Shown here: one piece after another, positions 10,827 to 24,817 of the stretch
How the letters are laid out: the number at the start of each line of letters is the position of its first letter
How positions within the stretch are numbered: the stretch's first letter is position 1
Assembly: GCF_000218685.1 (NCBI RefSeq)
Contig: NW_006763300.1
Span: forward strand, 1,147,447-1,211,446
Length of the DNA: 64,000 bases
Direction of reading: 5' to 3'
Source of the DNA: Serpula lacrymans var. lacrymans S7.9
Taxonomy: Eukaryota > Basidiomycota > Agaricomycetes > Boletales > Serpulaceae
Notes under the pieces: generated by a model
What the model was told of the DNA's origin: nothing
What the model saw: the letters and a program-made list of their open reading frames with translations, nothing else
Database searches by the model: none
Position numbers and translations under genes: made by a program

Positions 10827-11817
10827 CTACAAGTCAAACTCAAAGTCCGAATCCGAGTCTTCGCCTTTCCTAGCTTGACTTCGTACATTCTTCGCTGCCC
10901 GTCCGTTTGTTGCGGTTTGAGCAGATCGCATTCGCGACGACGGGTCGCCATCATCGTCATCCGAACTATCCTCGTCGCGATCTCGACTTTGTCCCGGACG
11001 ACGATGTTCTGGTGGATCAATGACACCACAAAGCAGAAAAGAGGCTTCCAACTCTGTACATAAATAATTGAGCTGAACACTACGACAGACCGTCCAGATG
11101 AAACGTACCCTCTATTATCCTTTCTCGATCAGCTCCCCAAGAGACAAGCTGATTTCGAATTTCCCCCTTCCTGTAGATTATGAACATGGGTATGCGGCTG
11201 TCCGGAAGGTTCGGTATGCATTTATCGCCTACAATGCATACGAATTTTGTGCGAGGATATTTTGCCGCTAGTTTTTGTACATGCTGGAAGGCGCGATCAC
11301 TGTGTGGGATTCTGGGAGTTGTTTCAGCGCATGTAGAAGCCGATAAATTACAGGCACGAATTATGTAGAACTCACCCGTCCTTATACAAGAAACAAATGA
11401 CTCCAGTGCCTTTCTTCTCATCATCACCATCCTCATCGACTTCACTTGCGTCTGTCACCTCTCTTGTATAATCATCTCGTCCGATCGGATACAATCTACC
11501 GAACCGAGAGCGCTTTTCCTCTCGTTTCTGTTCTGCTAAACGCTGCCGATTGAATGTATCAATCGTGCGCTCAAGTTCATCGTCGTGGGCATCTTCGCCA
11601 ATCTCCTGTAGGTCCTTTGAATCAAACTCGTCGAGAAGCTCCTCTAGAGAAGGTGATCCTGGAGGCGATGGAGTGGGAGGAGTGGTTTCACGCTGCGGTA
11701 TGATGCCATACTTGCGTAGGGCGTCATTGCTACGATACGCTGAGCGCTGATATACAAGGGTTTAATATATGCAAGTAGAACTTACAATTCTGTATCTTCG
11801 TTTGGATTTACGGCCAT
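10827..11817 (-). CDS. PLP2: Phosducin-like protein (PDCL3/Plp2-like, thioredoxin fold)
   Basis: Phosducin-like proteins of this group assist the CCT chaperonin in folding actin, tubulin and other clients. The start MAVNPNEDTE and the following DALRKYGIIP match the PDCL2/PDCL3 N-terminus. Next come a proline-rich stretch, SLEELLDEFDSKDLQEIGED and a long helical segment. The thioredoxin-like domain includes GVICFLYKDG, then AFQHVQKLAAKYPRTKFVCI, CIPNLPDSRIPMFIIYRKGE and QLVSWGADRERIIEG. The C-terminus is FEASFLLCGVIDPPEH followed by an Asp/Ser-rich acidic tail ending SDSDFEFDL. Three or four introns are needed, including one right after the tenth codon. About 250 residues is normal. The start is 250 bp from the divergent Dicer gene. 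Confidence 0.82.
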
Positions 11818-12067
11818 GGTGAAAGTCAAGGAATGTGTTTTTGTGCAGATGTAGGTTATCAGAGCCTCATCGCAGTCGGATACTTGACGCGGGCATATCT
11901 ATTTACGAGACCGCCACGCGAGACGTTCAAACCGCGACTGGTTTTAGTAGTTCTGAGCTGAGGAAGTATTTCTTTTGTCCACGTTATTCATGATCGATGC
12001 ATGATCCCCGTCAAGATAGGCCTTGTACTCTTCTATGCTATCCTTTGTCTTTTCATAGTTTTGTGAC

Positions 12068-15000
12068 ATGACCGTCGCCCAAATACCTCAAGTAATCGTT
12101 AGCGAGTCGATTCTTCCACGAAGATACCAAGAAGAAATCTTCCGTCGAGCACAGAATAGCAATGTTATCGCAGCATTAGATACGGGCAGCGGGAAAACCT
12201 TCATCAGCATCCTGCTCATAAAGTGGATAGTGCTCCAGGAGAAAGCAAAACGAAAGGTCATCGTTTTCCTTGTCCCGAAGGTAGCTCTCGTCAAGCAACA
12301 GGCAGATTCCATTGCTGCTCACACCCCATTGCGCGTGAAGATGTTTCACGGCTCGTTGGACCTTGATCTTACCGATCGGGCTAACTGGAAGAAATCATTC
12401 GAGCAATCTGATGTTGTGGTTATGACCGGTGCTGCCCTGTTATACTGACGATTGTTTATAATATAGCTGACGGTCGCTGCAGCGCAGATATTCTTGAACA
12501 TACTCACACACTCTCACTGGAGTGTCGAGAAGGTCTCATTTATTGTACGACTATTATCAACAATTATTCATTCAAACTTTTTGTGCAGGTCTCTCTCCTG
12601 ATTTTCGACGAATGTCACCATACCAGGAAAAACCATGCTTATAATGGGATTATGCACGAATATTTTCAGACAATTCCTTCGGACAGACCCAAAGTCTTTG
12701 GTATGACAGCTTCACCTATATGGAATCCAAAGGATGCAGAAGGGTCTCTCGCAACATTAGAGAAGAATCTTGATGCTACTGTTATAGCTGTTCGCGAGCA
12801 CGTAGAAGAGCTACAGGAAAATAGCCCTCGCCCAGTTGAGGTATGTCATGCTACTGTTTTGACATCGATACCGCTCATGGTCAACACGCATATTGCTAGG
12901 TGATTAAAGAATTTTCTCCGCCGAGTGATACCTATGACTACCTTTACCCTACTCTATGGGATTGTCTTTCACTTTTCACGAATGCTGTTGAGATCAACAT
13001 ACCAGTCGACAAACTTCATATGAAGTATCAAATGACTCGGAATAGTCTCGGGGCCTTCAGCGCTGATTTATTTCTCTACACGGACATAAAGACACGTTTG
13101 ATCCATTTTATAGACGAACTAGAATCCTCTCAAAACGAGACGTTTCTTGGTTTGGATGGGTTTGATCACCACATAGATGTTGACGAATCATCCGAATCTG
13201 CACAATCACAATTTCCCGCCATTTCTCCCGATCTCGAGCAGATCGATGCCATTCTGTCTGAGTTTCGTCCCTTCTTTGACAGCGGGACTGAAGTACCTGC
13301 AGTTCCTATTCCTGTGCCTCTTGCGTGGTGTACGCCCAAGGTCAACGCCCTTGTCGAAGTTCTTCTTGAACACTACTCACCAACGTTCCATGCAATCGTG
13401 TTTGTGGAGCAACGCCAAGTCGCGGCATGCCTCGCGAAGATTCTTCCGTGTATACCTGAACTGCGCGGTTACGTTCGATGTGCAGAGCTCGTCGGGCATG
13501 GTGCAAATCATGGACATGGTCCTGTGGTGAATTCCAATGCAAGAGGTATGGGCCTAGCGAGACAGCAAGATACGGTCGAGTTATTTCGTCAAGGCAAGCT
13601 AAACCTTCGTGAGTCGACTCCAGCCTCTACTGTGGTAAAAGTTGTCTAATGGTTTCGGATATGATATTTAAGTTGTGGCAACCTCTGTCGCTGAGGAGGG
13701 CCTCCATTTTCCTGTAAGATAGCCATAACACTACTGTTCATTAAATAGCTAATTGTCTGATTGAAGGCATGTGATATTGTCGTTCGCTTTGACCCAATTC
13801 AGCACATGGTTGGTTATGTGCAGTCTCGAGGACGTGCGCGCACAAAGACTTCCACTTTTGTCATCATGGCACAAAAGGATCATAGTGCGCATCTTGTTCG
13901 GTATAATGCTTTCTTAAAGAGTGAACCCGAGCTCAAGCGCGTCTATCAAACTCGCGAGGAACCTGCTGCTACTCGACTGGATCCTGGAGAAGATTCAGAA
14001 GAAGGTGAAGTCGAAGAAGACGATCCAGCAGATGTCGCAGTGCGCGAACGATACATTGTGCCATCCACAGGAGCAGTACTAACCTACGACTCCGCGGTAA
14101 ATCTGCTGAACCATCTTTGCTCGCTCATTCCACATGATGCATACACACCACCGCAGTTACCAAAATACTCGGGTGACTACGCTGTGATGCTAGAGCTTCC
14201 ATCAAGTCTTCCTCTGCCTATCGATCGACTTTTCTTTTCTGGACCAGAACGACGGTCAAAACGTGAAGCCAAGCGTGCTGTTGCTTTTTTGGCAGTGAAA
14301 GAGTTACATAGACTAGATGTGTTCGATGATTATCTATTACCCGCGACAAGTTCTAAAGGACGTGGCACGGAAGATGCAGATGGAAGAGGCATCTTGGATT
14401 TCAGCGACGTGCCTGATCTGATGGATGTGCTAGTTAGGGACCCGTGGACGTTAGGAGCGAAACTTTACTTGCATATAGTCACAATCGACGATCAAGATGT
14501 AGGGGGACTCGTCACGGGAACTTGCTTGCCGCCAGTCGAGTTCAAGAGCGATGGTTCTACCATTCAATTGCGCTATGACAGAGTTTTGCTATTCGATGAG
14601 GACGAGGAATGGGATCAACGGCGGATGCTTAGCGAATTCATGAGAATGGGATTATGGTTCTGTGTTACCGGAAGACCGGCTGAGCTCCCGTTCAGTTCTT
14701 TCCTGGTACCCCTCCTTCCTAACAAGCACATCGACTTCGAGGTCGTGGAACGGGTAGCATCAGAACCATACGGTTCATACGACTGGAGTGGTGCCTCTGA
14801 GAAAGATTACAACCATCTTATGGTGATGAACTCAAACCAATATGGTCGTGCCCTCGTCTTACGCAACATACGGTATGATCTCACTCCACTTTCCACTACC
14901 CCACCGGGCTCTAAAGAGTCAGAGTATCCCACCTACCGAGACTACTTTGTTCAAAGATGGACGAGGAAAAAACGCGAAGCATTTGTCCCGGAAAATTCTT

Positions 15001-16876
15001 TCCTCATCGAAGCCACCTATCTTCCCCGTTGCCCGTCGAGCGTATATCGAGTCCGTGAACACCTGATAGATCTTGACCTATGCAAACGCCAGATTGCTCG
15101 CGCTGGCTTGCTCGTTCCTAAAGATGCATGTCGTCGCGTTCATTTCTCAGAAGATGTCTATCGTGCCTTTCTACTGTTGCCTAAGTTGTGCCGCCGAGTT
15201 ACCGATGTTTATCGCGCTCGACAAGAGCGAATAGAGCTTGGCCTTCCTATGATCGCGGAAGACTTGCTTATAGAGGCTTCGACGCTCCCTACTACCAGCC
15301 TGACATTCAATAATCAGAGGCTGGAAACACTCGGAGACTCTGTGCTGAAGCTCGGTAGCACCGTTCATATCATGAACAAGTATCCTCACCGGCATGAAGG
15401 TCAACTATCCCATCTACGACAGAATAGTGTTTCAAACAGAACGTTGTTATCTCGCGCCAAGGAAATAGAGCTTGAGAGGTTTTTGAATTCAGAGTCACAT
15501 AATTTACACTTCTGGCGCTATACTGTGCCTGAGGATACGGATTCCACGCTTTGTCGTATTAGGAGGAGCACTCGACGAGAGTTTCCACGAAGAAGCTTAC
15601 AAGACTGCATGGAAGCCACGCTTGGTGCCGCATTCGTTACTGGAGGGATTGATATGGCTCTTCAAGCCGGCACTGCGCTAGGTCTGTCCTTTGGAGGCCC
15701 AATCCCATGGTCATTAAAGTACAGCCGTCGACCAGAGTCGTCTCCTGCGCCCCATTTGTTTGCTGACTTGCAAGAAAGTCTCTGTTATGAGTTTCATCGT
15801 GGTGATCTGTTGGTAGAGGCGGCCACTCACCCGTCATTTGCTACATCAGCAAGCTCCTCATATCAGCGTTTAGAGTTTCTTGGGGATGGTGAGCAGGAAC
15901 GCATTATATTAAGCGAGATTGTTACTAATATAAATGCCTGTGCAGCTGTTATTGATCTCGTTGTCCTGAATTATCTGTATCGCCGCTTTCCACAAGCCAA
16001 TTCGGGACAGCTATCAGCAGCACGGTCTCGTGCTGTCTGTGGGCCAACGCTGGCGTCGATCTCAGTTAGGCGGTTATGCCTGCATAAAATCCTTCTTGTC
16101 AACAATGTGGAGCTGAGTTCCGCCATCAATAGACATGTTCCTATTCTGGAATCGACTTCCGTCGAAGATATCATAAACAAAGGTTGGAAGTACGACCCTC
16201 CAAAGGCTTTAAGCGATGTGCTAGAAAGTGTCGTCGGTGCTATTTTCGTTGACTCGGCGTACAACTTTGAGAAAGTGGCTTCTGTAGTCGAACTGATCAT
16301 GAGCGACGTTCTGGAGCTGCTCTCTCCCAACCTTCCTAAAGATCCAGTCTCGGAGTTAATGGTCTGGGCAGCTTCTTCCGGGTGCCGCAGAATAAGTTTC
16401 CGGTACGTTATGCTTTCTACGTGTCACAAATTTACGCTCTTAATGTTGTTCCCTTAATTCTGGATTTTATCCGACATGAACACAGGAAAACACAAAGTCA
16501 TGCAGAACTTCGGAGAAACGACAGCGTCTCGGTGGTTGTGCATGATGTTGTTGTTGCTGGCCCCATCACCGCTTCCAACCTCTCATTATCTAAAGGATTG
16601 GCTGCTGAACGGGCTCGTATTTTATTGGATGACCACTCTTCCGACCAATGTTTGACCAGTTTGTGCGACTGTAGCATGGCTATGAAACCTCAAGTGCCAC
16701 AAGTCTCCCTGGCCATACCTGACGAAAATGACATCTCAAAGCCTGTTTCAGATGAAAACGAAGAGGGTTTTGCGACTATCGCCCAACGCAAATTAGATGA
16801 GACTCGGACCGTTAACCCTGAAGAGTGCGAAGGTGAGGTGGACGCCGAGATCGTCGTACATGAAGGTCCAGAATAG
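12068..16876 (+). CDS. Dicer-like RNase III (RNA interference)
   Basis: Dicer cuts double-stranded RNA into small RNAs. The DExD/H helicase part has Walker A (LDTGSGKTFIS), DECH in LIFDECHHTRK, GMTASP, and the C-lobe motif QSRGRAR preceded by ATSVAEEGLHFPACD. A Dicer dimerisation domain follows (about 14090-14320, TYDSAVNLLNHLCSLIPHDA). A PAZ domain is not obvious. RNase IIIa has QRLETLGDSVLKL with DCMEATLGAAF downstream, and RNase IIIb has QRLEFLGDAVIDLVVLNYLY with SDVLESVVGAIFVDSA, so both sites keep the acidic residues. A degenerate dsRNA-binding end follows. Introns occur near 12431-12481, 12530-12589, 12841-12900, 13608-13671, 13713-13766, 15889-15945 and 16403-16486. The total is roughly 1450 residues. 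The 15889-15945 intron is stop-free and 57 bp long (see findings). Confidence 0.93.
15889..15945 (+). other. Stop-free 57-bp intron inside Dicer RNase IIIb
   Basis: GTGAGC to GCAG borders split the RNase IIIb signature after LEFLGD. Splicing restores LGDAVIDLV. The intron is 19 codons with no stop, so keeping it would insert 19 residues into the active-site helix without a frameshift. Confidence 0.7.
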
Positions 16877-17266
16877 TAACACTTTCTGTGTCCTTGGGGC
16901 TGGCTGGTGGCGAACTTTTGCGTGGTTGTAAAAGCTCTCTATCAGTCGATGTCATGTCTCGAATTTGAAAGTGCTAACAAATCCACAAAAAGTAACTGAA
17001 CTTTGCTATGCTCAATGTCGACGTTTTGTAGAATCACCAGCGATATTTCAGTCACTTTTTTGACTGTGTAAATATTTGACGAAACTTGCTCCTGTTTCCT
17101 GAGCGAGGTCCTTGGTGTGACATGTGTGACCAGGTGACTATAGGACCCGGTGGTCCATGGACTGACGTTTCCGCTCGGAGACAGACTTGTGGTTTCTTGA
17201 TTTTGCTAAGTACACGCTGCTGAGGACTCTATAACCGCACTCATACTACATCGGTCCTGGGTCAGC
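16877..17266. other. Intergenic, probably Dicer 3' UTR and WD40 gene promoter
   Basis: No reading frame of note. The last 150 bases contain ACTCTATAACC at about 17224-17235, a weak TATA-like match just upstream of the next start codon. Confidence 0.35.
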
Positions 17267-20200
17267 TTGGAGGCCCATCTCATCTCTCTCTCAACCCTCA
17301 TGGAAGACGCCAATGGCCATGGCCATGTCCAGACAACACCTACAGTCTCCTCAATTCTTGGCATAAAGGGGTCACTGCGTTTTCGGCGGCATGGATCCAG
17401 TCAGAAGGCGCATGTCGTTTTGCGACGCGTTGAGATATCGGAGGACTCTAGCGATGACGAGAACCGAAAACCCACAGTTTACTATAGCCTGTTTGCCCAA
17501 AAGAGAATCGAGGTCAAGCCTGGAAAGGAGATCTTGTTGGCTGTAGCCTCTCAAGATGGAACATTCACAGAGCAGGCTGTCATCTTCGAAGGCGACCTTC
17601 CTGATTCTGAGTCAAGTTCTGAAGGTGAAGAAGAAACGCAAGTTGCTGAAGAGGAAGAGAAACCTGCTTTAGCGTTCGTACATGCTGTGCCCCCAAAGAT
17701 GAGAAGAACATGGAACAAACGATTCGAGCAGGTGAGCCCAACTTCAGGTGAGTGTAGAGGTTCCGAGCATACCCTTTCTCCTGCATATATATCATCCTTA
17801 GTACGCTCAGATATCGTGCACCCTCCACCATCATTTCCTTCCCGCATGTCTGTAGGTGTACAGGCACAGCCCACTCTAGTTGCGACATCTGTTCAAGTGG
17901 ACCCTCTGCCCGAGCCTCATCGTACTGCTGGTTTGTCTCAAGCTATAGATCAACTCGGAAAAACTACACTCTGCACTGGTATTCAGACTGATTCAGCAGT
18001 AGAAGAATCATCAGCACATAACATTCATGACTCCTCATTCGATGATATCTTGGTAAGCGAACAACACGTTTATCTGATGGGGAGATTCTCAATTCCAGTA
18101 GACATCGCATGATGGTCTTCCACGTAGTCTGTCACCAATGAGTATTGGTTCGGTATCCAGTTCAAATCCGCAAACTCCGGTCCTTGAGGCTACCCGACAT
18201 ACTCCAGGCGATATTGGTCTAGCTGCTATTGAACCCACACAACAGGATTCTACATTCCAGGGCGTACATGCCCCCTATGCGTCGTTCGCCTATACTCAGG
18301 ATTATGCAAAAGATTCTCCTACTTCTTCTTACTTGCCTTCTCCGGCTGCCGAAGAAAGGCAGTCCCAGTCACCTTCTTCAGACATCCCAGGCTTTGTAAC
18401 CGGTCCACGTTTTGTGGATTCCGTTGCTCCTGTGGTACCGAATGTACCGATACATTCTTCACAAGGCACTTCTGCTGGCACATCAACGGTCCTCCCTCCT
18501 TCAATTATATCACACACTCAAAGTACTGATCCCAATACCATCCAAAATCCTTTGCCACGAAAACCTATTGTGGAAAATCCATTTGTTTCTGGTGGCTTCA
18601 TGACAGAATTTGTAGGTTCCCCTGGAACTTTGGCAGGTGTGAAGACACCTAGTTCAGAGACGCATCCACAATCACGGAGCGGTTCTGGAATACAGGTGAG
18701 TGCCCTTTTAAAACAAATACAGGATATTATAACTGAATGTTCTGAAGAAGAGCGAACTGAAAACTCTGTTACCTGTTTCAACGGAGAAGAAGTCAATAAA
18801 GGGGCACAATTCTTCGTTCAAGGATGCTTCAGGACCACCGTTATCCAGTCGTGCAGCAGTAAGTTCTTCAGTAAGACAGCGTGCATATCAGTCTATTTCT
18901 GCTTCGCCTCATCCTATATCGAGCTCGGGACCTACTACTCCTTTTCATCTTGGAATGCCAACACCTCCTATGCCCCAAACAGCAATCCGCACATTTAATA
19001 TTTCCTCGCTGCCACCTCGACCACTAGATCAACCGTATGTTCCAAGTCATGCACAAAACTTTCCAAATGATGACGTCTACTATAGGCGCCTATCGGCGTC
19101 AGATGATGTCAAACATACTTTCAGTTCGTCAAGCCTAATCTTCAACCCTTTGAATATACGACCATCGAATGCACCCACTCCTATTAGTAACATGCCCTCT
19201 CGAATCGCGGATTCTGCGGGGCTCATACACGCTCCAAGGCCACAGAGTGCGAAGAAACCGGTGATCGTTGGAAGCGGATGGCCACACACACGCAATACTG
19301 ATACTGGCATTTCTGGAATATCCACAGCTTCGATGACGTCTACACCTGCCTCAGGATTTAGGGTCCCACAAGCTCCTCTTCCACCTTCGTCTCCAGATAG
19401 CACAAGGTCTTCCCAAACGCCTCCCGGTTTGTCCGGTTCTATGTCGCATAGTTTTCCCTCCACTCCTTCCCAAGATTTCATAAATACTCGCTCTTCGCAA
19501 CCATTCATACCTTCACCAGCTTTCCCCGTAAAGCTTGGTAAGTGCCATGACATCTGTTCGCGATCGTTTTCCTGATCTAGCTCCTGCCAGAACCAACTAT
19601 TGGTCCATCTGGCCTGTCGACCTTATCGCGATCTTCAAGCACAGATGTATCTACAGGACCCGGTAGTATCATGGAAAGTGTTCCCTCTACAAGGCCCATA
19701 CGTTTGGCGCTGAATCATCTAGGGCCATCCGGATTTCCTTCTCGGGCCATGCAGTCCCCCATTCTGATAAGCGGTGAGTTATGCTGCAGTTTTCTGTTGG
19801 TATGACCGGCTTACAGTACCACTGGTGCCCCAACCATCCCGTCCGTTCAAGATCCTTCTGGGTCATCCATGACTCCTCTTAGCGTAACCGATCCTTCATC
19901 CCAATCTAAGGGTAAGAAGCGGTCAATATCTTCTACAGAGTCAGAGTTCGAATTACGACCTCGGAAGCGTTCCTTTAAGTGGCCTATTCAAGAGCGAATG
20001 ACTTCCACCCGCATACAAAGTGACGAAGATCCTGGCATACGAGAAATAATGCTCAGCTCAGATGGGAAGCGAATGGCTGTTACATGTAATGTCTCATTTC
20101 AACATCCATCTGACTCGGTTCTAATTCATGCTAAAAGGTCATGATCGCACAATCCGGATATGGAGTACATGGAACTACTCTGAAATAGCTAGATTGGCTA

Positions 20201-21450
20201 ATAATGCACACATCCTATCTGCAGTGTGGATGACTGGAGATGCTGGGGTAATTTCATTGGCAGAGGACGGGACAATCAGTACATGGACTCAGAATGTGAG
20301 TACAAAGGGTCCTAGTACCATTCTCTTAATTGAAGCTCCCCCAATGACAGAATCAAGATCACTGGCAATGGACTAAGATTCTAGAAGCTGGAAGTGAAGA
20401 GACAGCGTGTTTTGCCTATACACAGGATCGAATAGCTGTCGCGGTCCCAAGATTTGGCGTCAAAGTCTGGCTTTGGATAAAAGGTTAGTTGCTTTCAGCT
20501 ATTAAATTCAAATTCTATTTTGTAACTATTTTTGTCAAGGGACCTGGCAGCCCCAAAGGTCTATTCTTCGCCAAAACGTCACCTCTATAAAATTCGTCGA
20601 GGATGGTGAAGCATTACTTGGAGGAACAAGCGACGGCGTTTTGTGAGCTTTTACCCCCCCTTCACCATGTCAAACTCTTTATTCTCTCTGGCAGATGGTA
20701 TTGTCAGGTACCAAATGGGACTCTCCGTGCATACACGTTTCTCAAATCCAAAGTGTACGTATCGAACACCAATGTCATTTTTCATGACTAAGACGCCATG
20801 ATCTGTCTTCCACAGGCATAGCATCGATGTAATATCTGCCGGTTCTCAGGCTCTTGTTTCGCAGATTGGCGGGCGTAGTCATCTGGTTGGTATCACTCAG
20901 GACGACCACAAAGGGAAGATAGAACAGGTTTATGCTATCAAAGAGGGGGACCTGCCATTAAGGAGTTGCCACGATTTTGGCGCAATTTTTGCGAGTAGAG
21001 GTCGAACTGTGCTGTTTGGAAGCATGGATGGTTATGTTCTGATATGGGACAAAAGTAAAGGCGAAATTATCCGCGGCCTTGACCACGGAGAAGGTGTGTC
21101 GAGTAATGTCTGACCTGCCAGAACGGTCCACAATGTTGACGTAACTTTCAGACGAAATTGTGCAGGCGATTGCAGTGAGCGAAATTCATCTCGCTACTTT
21201 CCTCTCATTGATTAATTTACCCATCAACAGAGTTATGATCGCTCTTCTCATATAGACGATTGCTATCTTGTGACTGGAACAAAACGAGGATTGTTGACCT
21301 GGTGGAGACCTCCGCTAATTGATGCACAATGTGAGCTCTGAGGCAGCTCTCATGGATCATGCGGGACTAACATCAGCGAGACAGCACAGGAATCGGGTCG
21401 AAAAGGACTTCTTGTATCTCCATATGCAGGGAAAGCACGATAGGTCTTGA
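17267..21450 (+). CDS. Large WD40-repeat protein with disordered Ser/Pro-rich middle
   Basis: I do not recognise an orthologue. The N-terminal 110 residues look like a compact strand-rich domain (VVLRRVEISEDSSDDENRK, FAQKRIEVKPGKEILLAV), followed by an acidic patch (SESSSEGEEETQVAEEEEK). About 600 residues of Ser/Pro/Thr-rich low-complexity sequence follow. From about 19900 a basic segment (KGKKRSISS, RPRKRSFKW) leads into a C-terminal propeller with GHDRTIRIWSTWNYSE, DGTISTWTQN, GVKVWLWIKG, MDGYVLIWDKSKGEIIRGLD and RGLLTWWRPPL. Many short introns interrupt it; for example TSHDGLPRSLSP follows DDIL when 18055-18104 is removed. The last splice joins DAQ to SRQHRNRVEKD with the stop at 21448. 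An alternative start is the methionine at about 17300. It is likely a scaffold protein. Confidence 0.7.
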
Positions 21451-22234
21451 GCAATACGGATGATTGTACCAGTAATGTGCAAAATTTCTCTATTTCGTAA
21501 CTTATGATGATTTCACTACGGTTGTCGCGGCCGAGATATAATACGTGTTACCTTTAAAGCTCTTGTTTACGCTACATTCGTGACGAACACCATGTAGGAG
21601 TTGTTAGGGATCTATATAGATGGGCGTTTTCCTTGGTTGTTCTACTCGGTAGATCCAGATTTCGAAGTGGAAGCACTTGCGTAGTTGGAAATTAGATTTG
21701 TCACTGTTTGGTTACTGCTTAGGGCAGGTTCGGAGTAGTCGTAGTGCATGATCAGAACAGTTGTTACCATACGCCTTGAGGCTGTTTGATCCTGTCCTTC
21801 GCCGTCGTCGTCCTCGTTTACTTCGTCGTTACGCCGCCACTTCTGCCCTTGAGCTGTACGTTCATATCTCTTTTCTAAAAGCCCAATAATTCTCGGTTGT
21901 TGAGTCCAGCTACGACTTCTGTTTCAAGGTTCTGTTCAGACACTAGGACATTCACCGGTACAGCACTACTTGGTTATTTCGTATTTCTTGACATCTAAGT
22001 TTCACCTCCATCCCTTTTCCCATTCTTGGTGAGTTTTCCCCTCGTTCGTAGCCTGCAGGCATCTTCATTGCAGGCCGAATCTTGCAATGCGTGGTTGCCA
22101 CGCTGGACTGCCTCCTCGAGCAATCAGCAAACCTAAAACGGGTCGCCTCACGAATTTGGGCATGTGCTGACCTGTCGTTTCGTGTTTTTCTAGTGATATC
22201 TTTCCACAACCCGTGTTAGAACTAGCTCAACGAC
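21451..22234. other. Intergenic region upstream of CDC42
   Basis: About 780 bp with no supported gene. Pyrimidine-rich sequence at 21780-21850 and 22010-22060 looks like promoter or 5' UTR of CDC42. Only a weak antisense frame (21952-22209) is present. Confidence 0.4.
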
Positions 22235-23039
<805 letters not shown>

Positions 23040-23585
23040 TGGGTATTTACTAGTCCATGACGGGGATTACAGTGTCACTTCTTTGTTTACGATCACCCTG
23101 ACGCTTTGATGTGCCTCATATATCCTTCTCATTTCTTATGTTGTTTCTCACTTAAGTCAGAATTCCATCCCATCCAGTACTTGTTATGTTGCTTCTCGGT
23201 AGGGCTATACAGTGGAACCGCTCTCGAGACTCGTATTTTCCTGTCTTTCTTCGTAATGGTGTGTTCCCCAGTTGTAGTCATATTGTCGGGAAGTTAGTTG
23301 GGCACTGGTGGGAATTTAATATTCGTAGCAGGGATTCCTTCCTTCTAAACTTCATAACTACAACATATAATACGGCATTGATGATTGTCGCAGCTGTCAA
23401 TGCGCCTCTTATCATTGGCCCTAAGACTCCCTAAGACTGGTTGTAGTTAGCTTATCAATGGTTCCATGGAGAAGTTTCAGCGGGAGTGAAGCGGTCCATG
23501 GACCTGGTCCACAACCTTGTCCTTGATTACGTAATCGCGTCCCAAGTTTGTTTATCCGCCACCGCCAGTGATCGAGCCAAAGAAC
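23040..23585. other. Intergenic between CDC42 and HSH49
   Basis: AT-rich 3' region of CDC42 and promoter of the next gene. It contains a perfect short direct repeat, CCCTAAGACT twice in a row near 23423-23442. No gene is supported. Confidence 0.4.
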
Positions 23586-24817
23586 ATGTCCCGACCTCAA
23601 GACGACAGAAACCAGGAGGCTACAGTTTACTTGGTAAGATTATCAATGTAACCGTCAATTACAACAGGCTTTTGCTTATGAATGTATAGGGAAACCTCGA
23701 TGAGCGATGCACAGACGCTCTTGTGTGGGAGCTGATGTTGCAAGCAGGACCTGTTGGTGAGTCTCAGAGTGCAATCAGCTCATGGTTCAAACAGCTGATA
23801 GTATTGAACTTCTAGTCAATGTTCATCTTCCTAAGGATCGTATATCCATGGCTCATCAAGGATATGGGTTCTGTGAGTTCTTGACCGAAGAGGATGCAGA
23901 GTATGCCTGTAAGATTATGAATCAAATAAAACTCTGGGGAAAGCCCATCAGGGTCAACAAGGCAAGTTTATTTTCGCAATGCACCTCCTTTTTTATCATT
24001 ACTTTTTATCTACACCTCTTTTGATACCCCTCTTACTGATATCAACTTTTTTTTCAACTAGGCATCGTCTGATAAAAAGCAACTAGATGTTGGAGCGAAT
24101 CTCTTCATTGGAAACTTGGATGAAAACGTTGATGAACGACTTCTATACGATACATTCAGTGCCTTTGGTGTTATGGCTACGACTGCTAAAGTATGTCTGC
24201 CTCATACAGCATGGGTCCCCTATCACTGAACTGGTCTTTGTTTGTAGATAGCTCGTGATCCAGGGACGGGCAAGTCAAAAGGATACGGATTTGCTTCTTA
24301 CACGGATTTCGAATCGTCAGATGCTGCTACCGAATCTATGAATGGCCAGTTCCTTATGAACAAGGCTATCTCCGTCCAATACGCTTTCAAAAAGGATGGC
24401 AAAGGTGAACGGCACGGGACATCTGCAGAACGTTTACTTGCCGCCCAAGCTCGGAAAAACAATGCGCTACCTGTGGCAGCGCGTCCCCCTCCCGCACCAA
24501 TGGCCTTCGGTGCTCGGCCTCCTATGCCTGGTTTCCAAGGACCTTATCAGGGCCAGTTTGCGGGAGCTCTGGCGCAGCCGCCACCACCTCCAGGTTTTAC
24601 TCCTCAACAAACAGTGGTCCCTCAAGGTATGCCTATGATGGGTGGTATGCCTCCTGGAGGAATGCCCATGGGGATGCCCCCACCCCAAAACATGCAGATG
24701 TACCCTCCTGGGGCTTTCCCTCCGCCACCTCCGCCAGGATTTGCTCCTCAGGGTATGCCTGGAGGTATGGTCCCACCACCTCCACCTGGTGTGCCTCAGC
24801 CTCCTCCGCAATTTTAA
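23586..24817 (+). CDS. HSH49: Splicing factor 3b subunit 4 (SF3b4/Hsh49)
   Basis: This protein is part of the U2 snRNP SF3b complex and helps tether U2 near the branch point. The start [16 protein letters not shown] is followed by an intron and then [20 protein letters not shown], the conserved first RRM. RNP-1 of that domain reads [16 protein letters not shown]. The second RRM has [20 protein letters not shown] and [18 protein letters not shown] conserved [20 protein letters not shown] linker precedes a Pro/Gly/Met-rich tail of about 110 residues, as in SF3b4 orthologues. Four introns are seen (near 23633-23690, 23758-23817, 23963-24061 and 24192-24247). The total is about 330 residues. Confidence 0.92.

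Noticed and set aside
12068..16876. Dicer and the adjacent WD40 gene as parts of one small-RNA system
   Set aside because: They are merely neighbours on the same strand with their own control regions; nothing in the WD40 protein suggests a role in silencing.
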